Assembly (NCBI GenBank): GCA_001798105.1
Contig: MGRI01000062.1
Coordinates: 13,571 to 24,156 of the forward strand
From: Deltaproteobacteria bacterium RIFCSPHIGHO2_02_FULL_40_11
GTDB lineage: Bacteria; Bdellovibrionota; JACOXK01; 2-02-FULL-40-11
DNA: 10,586 nt
Reading direction: 5' to 3'
Shown: in pieces, positions 6,928-10,586 of the stretch
How the letters are laid out: each line of letters starts with the position of its first letter
Numbering within the stretch: position 1 is the stretch's first letter
Position numbers and translations under genes: made by a program
Notes under the pieces: generated by a model
What the model was told of the DNA's origin: nothing
Database searches by the model: none
The model's input: the letters and a program-made list of their open reading frames with translations, nothing else

Positions 6928-8018
6928 AATATGTGTAAGTTCAGCCGATTGAGTCCTTTTATATCATAAATATCTTCTTCAAAAAAAGGAATTTCAAAAA
7001 CATGTACGTCTTTGGGTAATTGTTCCTGAAAAGCCTGGATTTCTTTTTTTTCAGATTGGGCCAAGTTTTCATAACTTTGAAAAATATCGAACACCATTTG
7101 ATCTGACTTTGAAAATTTCTGGATATCGAGCGCATCCATTTCATCTTTTTCTTCGGGGGAAAGGGGAATTGTAGATGTTACGCGATTCATTAAAATGGCA
7201 TCCATGTGAATGTTTTTTTGGAGCAAGTGTTCTTGAAAAGTGAGAGCTTGTTGTAAAAGTGTTGTTTCAGGATGCGTTACAATGAAAAACGATGTGTCTG
7301 TGTGAGACAGAATTGTTTTTGCTTTTTGTGTTCTTTCTTTAAACCCTTGATAGAATGTCTGAAGACTGATGAGAAATTCTGCAAGGTCTTGTAAAATTTT
7401 AAGTCCCGTGACGCGCTCTAAAACTTTTGAAAAAATTTTAGAACCGGAAGAAAAAAGTTTAAGACCAAGCTTTCCAGCTTTAAAGCTCGGCTTTAAAAAC
7501 CACTTCATCGTATTTTCATCTAAGAAATTTGTAAGTCGATCGGGCGCGTTTAAAAAAGAAACGGCATGTTGCGTGGGGGGCGTGTCTAAAACAATGAAAT
7601 CAAAAGCCTTGGTTTCATGAAGCTCGTAGAGTTTTTCTAAAGCCATGTATTCTTCTGTGCCTGCCATGGAAGATGCTAAATATTGATAGATGCGATTGGA
7701 TAGAATTTTATCTGTAATTTCTTGAGAGGGGGCATATTTTCGAATTAAGGCATCAAATGTTTTTTGGGTGTTTAAGACCATGGCCCAAAGCGGAGCTGGC
7801 GGGTCCATTTTTACTTTTTGGGGCTCATCGCGTTTGATATCTAACCCCAAAGTGGTGGCCAAGCGTTTGGCGGGATCAATCGTTAAAACCAAGGTTTTTC
7901 TGCCAAGTTTGGCAGCTTTTAAGGCCAAGGCACACGATAAAGTGGTTTTGCCAACACCGCCTGTGCCGCCAATGACCAACATCTTTTTTTCTTTTAAAAG
8001 TTTAAGCAGATGTTTCAT
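6924..8018 (-). CDS. ArsA-like P-loop ATPase lacking the signature lysine
   Basis: This cytoplasmic ATPase of 364 residues belongs to the ArsA/Get3 branch of the SIMIBI P-loop NTPases. It has VIGGTGGVGKTT (about 15-26) as Walker A, LTIDPAKRLATTLG (about 46-59) as switch I, and FIVLDTPPTQHA (about 141-152) as Walker B and switch II. The C-terminal FEIPFFEEDIYDIKGLNRL is also typical of the family. The lysine of the deviant Walker A (GKGGVGKT), which reaches across the dimer, is threonine here. Apart from one cysteine near position 29 there are none, so the metalloid-binding cysteine cluster of arsenite-pump ArsA and the CxxC of Get3 are both absent. ATG 8018 is preferred over an in-frame TTG at 8025-8027; neither has a good ribosome site. 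It overlaps the upstream ATPase gene by 17 nt and the EI24 gene by 4 nt, so the three are one operon. Its role is unknown. Confidence 0.88.
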   Translation of the reverse strand: MKHLLKLLKEKKMLVIGGTGGVGKTTLSCALALKAAKLGRKTLVLTIDPAKRLATTLGLDIKRDEPQKVKMDPPAPLWAMVLNTQKTFDALIRKYAPSQEITDKILSNRIYQYLASSMAGTEEYMALEKLYELHETKAFDFIVLDTPPTQHAVSFLNAPDRLTNFLDENTMKWFLKPSFKAGKLGLKLFSSGSKIFSKVLERVTGLKILQDLAEFLISLQTFYQGFKERTQKAKTILSHTDTSFFIVTHPETTLLQQALTFQEHLLQKNIHMDAILMNRVTSTIPLSPEEKDEMDALDIQKFSKSDQMVFDIFQSYENLAQSEKKEIQAFQEQLPKDVHVFEIPFFEEDIYDIKGLNRLNLHIF

Positions 8019-8829
8019 GGTGTTCAATTTTTTGGGTTTTTAAAGACAACTTTGTCTCAAGTTTTTGAATATACTTTTTTTGGAGTTCAATTCTTTTTTT
8101 ATATTTTAGGAGTGCCATTTCAATCTTTGGTGATGTTTTTAATTGCTTTAAAGCAGGGGATAGTTCTGTGGATTTTAAAGTTTCTAAATGGGGGAGAACT
8201 TTATTCATGATAACATCGCCCAGCGGAAGTTTAAGTGTTGCGATCTTTTGTACCAGTTCAATCGTTTCTTCCACGGGCAATTCTTCTGGGATACAGACCA
8301 CATGAATTTGTGATCTTTCTTTTTTGCCCAGCATTTCAAAAAGATCTTTTGACCGCTTGGCGATCGGACCTGTTTGGGCAATGTCTAAAAAAACTTTGGG
8401 TGCTTGAAACAGATAAAGCCCATGCCCTGTGGCCGGGGTATCAATAATTAAGTCATCCCATTTTTTTTCTTGTTCCAGGTAAAAAATTTTTCCCATGAGG
8501 GCAACTTCAGAAACGCCCGGGGCAGCCTCTAAAAAAAAGTGAATCATTTGATTGTCTAAAAATAGATTATAAAGTGTTTCGAGTTTGATTTGTTGAATGG
8601 CATATTCCTTGAGGGCTTCTTTGGGCGTAAGGAGGCAGCCATCGATATTGGGCGCCAATTTTTTGGGTTTAAACCCTAATTTTTTAATTTGAAAAGCGTT
8701 TTTCAGGCTCCCGTGAGGGTCAAGATCCACCAAAAGGACTTTTTTATTCTCATTTGCAAGGACATGCGCTTTTTGGATGCATAGCGTGGTTTTGCCAACG
8801 CCGCCTTTCCCAGTAAAGAAATGAATCAT
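8002..8829 (-). CDS. ArsA-like P-loop ATPase with canonical signature lysine
   Basis: This cytoplasmic ATPase of 275 residues is the first gene of the operon. It opens with a full deviant Walker A, TGKGGVGKTT (6-15), with signature lysine K8 and P-loop lysine K13. Switch I is VDLDPHGS (34-41). Walker B and switch II are LIIDTPATGHGLYL (127-140), close to the ArsA pattern DTAPTGHTLRLL. MNK at 208-210 fits the nucleotide-base contact. It is shorter than the neighbouring ATPase, and its C-terminal part is lysine-rich and probably helical. The three cysteines (17, 65, 179) are scattered and do not form an ArsA metal site, and no arsR, arsB or arsC lies in the window, so arsenite export is not supported. 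Two adjacent single-domain ArsA-like genes could form a heterodimer equivalent to the two halves of ArsA; this is an inference. ATG 8829 is 6 nt from a TATAAA box, so the mRNA may be leaderless. Confidence 0.88.
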   Translation of the reverse strand: MIHFFTGKGGVGKTTLCIQKAHVLANENKKVLLVDLDPHGSLKNAFQIKKLGFKPKKLAPNIDGCLLTPKEALKEYAIQQIKLETLYNLFLDNQMIHFFLEAAPGVSEVALMGKIFYLEQEKKWDDLIIDTPATGHGLYLFQAPKVFLDIAQTGPIAKRSKDLFEMLGKKERSQIHVVCIPEELPVEETIELVQKIATLKLPLGDVIMNKVLPHLETLKSTELSPALKQLKTSPKIEMALLKYKKRIELQKKYIQKLETKLSLKTQKIEHHETSA

Positions 8830-8835
8830 TCATAT

Positions 8836-8864
8836 TTTATACGCAAATATTTTTAATTTGTCTT
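8836..8864 (-). promoter_or_regulatory. Predicted promoter of the ArsA-like/EI24 operon
   Basis: The minus strand reads AAGACA at 8864-8859 (4 of 6 matches to TTGACA), a 17-nt spacer, and TATAAA at 8841-8836 (5 of 6 matches). The -10 box ends 6 nt before the ATG at 8829, so transcription would start at or next to the first base of the start codon. The region is very AT-rich, which raises the chance of false matches. Confidence 0.4.
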
Positions 8865-8879
8865 TAATAAATATTTTTA
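8845..8879. repeat. 11-bp direct repeat in a divergent promoter region
   Basis: AAATATTTTTA occurs perfectly at 8845-8855 and again at 8869-8879, 24 bp apart. Each copy contains the palindrome AAATATTT. One copy lies in the -35/-10 spacer of the predicted ATPase operon promoter and the other just upstream of the -35 box. It could be a pair of regulator sites, an A/T-rich upstream element, or low-complexity chance. Confidence 0.4.
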
Positions 8880-8916
8880 GGGGGCTGCCGAAAAGCTAAG
8901 TAGATCGTAACATTTA

Positions 8917-8926
8917 AAGAAGGTGG
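8917..8926 (+). promoter_or_regulatory. Strong ribosome binding site of the S8 protease
   Basis: AAGAAGGTGG lies 3 nt before the ATG at 8930, with its AAGG core 6 nt away. It is the clearest Shine-Dalgarno sequence in the window and fixes the protease start. I could not identify a convincing -35/-10 pair for this gene in 8830-8916. Confidence 0.7.
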
Positions 8927-8929
8927 CCT

Positions 8930-10258
8930 ATGAAAAAGATTTTGTGTGGAACGTTGGTTGTATTTGGAATTCTTATTCTTTCAAAAAATGCGCTAACGAA
9001 AGATAGAGATCGAATTTTTGAATATCCTTATATTGAAGGCGAAATCCTGGTTCGCTTTTTGTCCAATGTCCAAACCTATGACAAAGAAGTGATGGTTCAA
9101 GACATTGGCGCTCAAACCATTGAAAAAGACATGATTGTTCCCAATTTGGAATTGATTGAACTCAAAGATGGACAAAGCGTTGAAGAAGCGCTGCGCTATT
9201 TTGAGCAATTGCCGGGTGTAAAATATGCCACTCCCAATTACTTGGTTTCAACGCAAGCGGGCATCTTTCCGCCACGAGAATTCCCAGATCCGGATCCACA
9301 GCCAGGCCCAGGGTTTAATGATCCTTTATTTGCAAGAAGCTATGGTATTCGCATGATCGATGCGCCAAAGGCGTGGACCAGTTTTACCTTTGGCAATCGA
9401 GATATCATTGTGGCTGTGATCGATACCGGCGTAGATTACAATCACGAAGATTTAAATTTAAATATGTGGGTGAATGCCAATGAAATTCCCGGAAATGGGA
9501 TGGATGACGATGGCAATGGTTTTATTGATGATATTCATGGATGGAATTTTGTAAGTTTGAATAATGACCCCATGGACGATAATCATCATGGAACCCACGT
9601 GGCGGGCACAATTGGGGCTTTGGTGAATAATCAGTTGGGCACCATTGGTGTGAGTCCCCATGTTTCCATTATGCCGTGTAAATTTTTAGGAAAAAGTGGA
9701 TGGGGATCGGTCCACAATGCCGTTCAATGTGTGACTTATGCCGTGGATAATGGCGCAAAGGTTTTAAATAACAGTTGGGGTGGCGGCGGTTTTTCGGAAC
9801 CTTTATTAGAAGCCATTCAGATGGCCAAAGAGGCTGGGGTTTTATTTATTGCCGCCTCTGGAAATTATAATCAAAATAATGACGAAGTGCCTTTGTATCC
9901 TGCAACCTATGACGTCGAGAATATTATTTCTGTGGCAGCGGTAGATGCATGGGACCAAAAAGCCTCTTTTTCAAATTATGGTGCCACGACCGTAGATGTG
10001 GCTGCACCTGGGGTAGCCATTTATAGTACGTTTCCCAATAATTTGTATGACACTTTAAGTGGGACATCCATGGCCACACCGCATGTGTCTGGGGCGATCG
10101 CCCTGCTTTGGGCACATAAACCGCATTTAACGGCTTTAGAAATTAAAGATTTACTTTTAAATACCGTAGAGCCGATCCCTGCGATGAAAGACATTTCTGT
10201 AACAGGGGGAAGAATAAACGTATACGACGCGATGGCCTTTAGTATCTTATCGCGTTAA
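8930..10258 (+). CDS. Secreted subtilisin-like serine protease (S8 family)
   Basis: This is an exported endopeptidase of 442 residues. A Sec signal peptide (MKKILCGTLVVFGILILS, cleavage probably near residue 21) is followed by an I9-like propeptide (about 35-107). It begins GEILVRFL and ends GVKYATPNYLV, the usual intramolecular inhibitor and folding aid. A proline-rich linker (about 113-128) leads to the catalytic domain. The triad is D165 (VIDTGVD), H220 (HGTHVAG) and S380 (GTSMATPH), with oxyanion-hole N312 (AASGN), so the enzyme should be active. An acidic loop at 182-207 (IPGNGMDDDGNGFIDD) resembles the calcium-binding insertion common in bacterial S8 proteases. The product ends soon after the catalytic fold, with no sorting domain or transmembrane tail, so it is likely secreted or periplasmic. 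The start is fixed by a strong ribosome site. The gene is divergent from the ATPase operon and convergent with the next gene, with overlapping stop codons. Confidence 0.95.
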   Translation: MKKILCGTLVVFGILILSKNALTKDRDRIFEYPYIEGEILVRFLSNVQTYDKEVMVQDIGAQTIEKDMIVPNLELIELKDGQSVEEALRYFEQLPGVKYATPNYLVSTQAGIFPPREFPDPDPQPGPGFNDPLFARSYGIRMIDAPKAWTSFTFGNRDIIVAVIDTGVDYNHEDLNLNMWVNANEIPGNGMDDDGNGFIDDIHGWNFVSLNNDPMDDNHHGTHVAGTIGALVNNQLGTIGVSPHVSIMPCKFLGKSGWGSVHNAVQCVTYAVDNGAKVLNNSWGGGGFSEPLLEAIQMAKEAGVLFIAASGNYNQNNDEVPLYPATYDVENIISVAAVDAWDQKASFSNYGATTVDVAAPGVAIYSTFPNNLYDTLSGTSMATPHVSGAIALLWAHKPHLTALEIKDLLLNTVEPIPAMKDISVTGGRINVYDAMAFSILSR

Positions 10259-10586
10259 TCGGGATCCGATTCTGTTAAAGACTTAATCTTTTTTTCTAAA
10301 TCTTGAATTTTTTGTCTGAGGCGATTGATTTCTTGGTGCAGATGCGATTTTCCAGTAACTTCTTCAAACTTGCGTTGAATTTCATGCCCTACTTGTACCA
10401 GTTCTTTGGCAGATGTTTTTACCGTTTTTTCAATGCTGGGTTTAATTTTTTCTTGAAAAAAATGTGAAATCGAACCCCCGGAACCTTTAATAATGTCTTG
10501 CAATAGGTGGAGCGGAATAACCTTGTTCGACTTTTTTTCTGTTTCAAAAATAATTTGGGTGAGCGTCGTGGCTGTAATATCTTCTT
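10255..10586 (-). CDS. Coiled-coil protein of unknown function (partial, N-terminus beyond right edge)
   Basis: The frame stays open from the stop at 10255-10257 to the right edge, giving 109 visible residues plus two bases of another codon, so the start is outside the window. A TTG at 10501-10503 can be read as a start but is not needed, because the frame continues upstream of it (about 27 further residues, including TLTQIIFETEKKSNKVIP). The visible part is helical. An amphipathic middle (FFQEKIKPSIEKTVKTSAKE) leads to a heptad-like coiled coil (EINRLRQKIQDLEKKIKSL), and the end is acidic (TESDPD). There is no signal peptide, membrane segment or catalytic motif in view. The pattern recalls phasin-like or other small scaffold proteins, but I cannot assign it. 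The stop codon overlaps that of the convergent S8 protease. Confidence 0.7.
   Translation of the reverse strand, partial: EDITATTLTQIIFETEKKSNKVIPLHLLQDIIKGSGGSISHFFQEKIKPSIEKTVKTSAKELVQVGHEIQRKFEEVTGKSHLHQEINRLRQKIQDLEKKIKSLTESDPD
10257..10271. repeat. Small perfect inverted repeat at convergent gene ends
   Basis: AATCGG-GAT-CCGATT forms a 6-bp perfect stem with a 3-nt loop, located exactly where the stop codons of the protease and the convergent gene overlap. No T-tract follows directly on either strand, so a classical intrinsic terminator is not supported, though it could help end or protect both transcripts. Confidence 0.3.

Noticed and set aside
8019..8027. TTG start for the second ArsA-like ATPase
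   Set aside because: It adds only three residues, has no ribosome site, and an ATG follows at 8018.
6924..8829. Arsenic resistance operon
   Set aside because: The ATPases lack the ArsA metal-binding cysteines, and no arsB, arsR, arsC or arsD is present. The neighbour is an EI24-type protein.
10501..10503. TTG start giving a complete 82-residue protein at the right end
   Set aside because: The frame continues without a stop to the window edge and keeps a protein-like composition, so the gene is most likely truncated by the window.

Overview
The window looks like a compact chromosomal segment from a Gram-negative bacterium, probably a deltaproteobacterium-like lineage (Bdellovibrionota, Myxococcota or a related candidate group). 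The evidence is a B12-dependent methionine synthase of bacterial type, exported serine proteases with Sec signals, a tandem pair of ArsA-like ATPases followed by an EI24/CysZ membrane protein, and a good sigma-54 promoter match. The taxonomic guess is an inference from gene content and style, not from a marker gene. No rRNA, tRNA, CRISPR array, insertion sequence or prophage gene is visible, and no gene-free stretch exceeds about 200 bases.

Layout from left to right. (1) Bases 1-981, minus: the N-terminal 327 codons of a secreted, helix-rich protein of unknown function, cut by the left edge. (2) Bases 982-1196: an unusually long upstream region for this window, with a near-consensus sigma-54 promoter and small dyads where an enhancer-binding activator could sit. 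(3) Bases 1197-4703, minus: metH, full length, with a palindromic repeat inserted in frame in an interdomain linker. (4) Bases 4704-4792: a divergent promoter region in which the -35 boxes of metH and of the next gene overlap. (5) Bases 4793-6187, plus: a membrane-anchored S41 C-terminal processing protease. (6) Bases 6193-8829, minus: a three-gene operon of two ArsA-like ATPases and an EI24/CysZ-like membrane protein, joined by overlapping reading frames. (7) Bases 8830-8929: a divergent AT-rich control region with an 11-bp direct repeat. (8) Bases 8930-10258, plus: a secreted subtilisin-like S8 protease with all catalytic residues. (9) Bases 10255-10586, minus: the C-terminal part of a coiled-coil protein cut by the right edge. 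Its stop codon overlaps the protease stop codon.

Functionally, metH is housekeeping one-carbon and methionine metabolism. The S41 and S8 proteases act on the envelope or outside the cell. The ATPase-EI24 operon is the least understood unit. Its two ATPases differ at the signature lysine, which suggests an asymmetric pair working with a membrane partner, but no arsenic-resistance partner is present. The most interesting non-coding signals are the sigma-54 promoter with its dyads, the in-frame repeat in metH, and the very short predicted leaders of metH and the ATPase operon.
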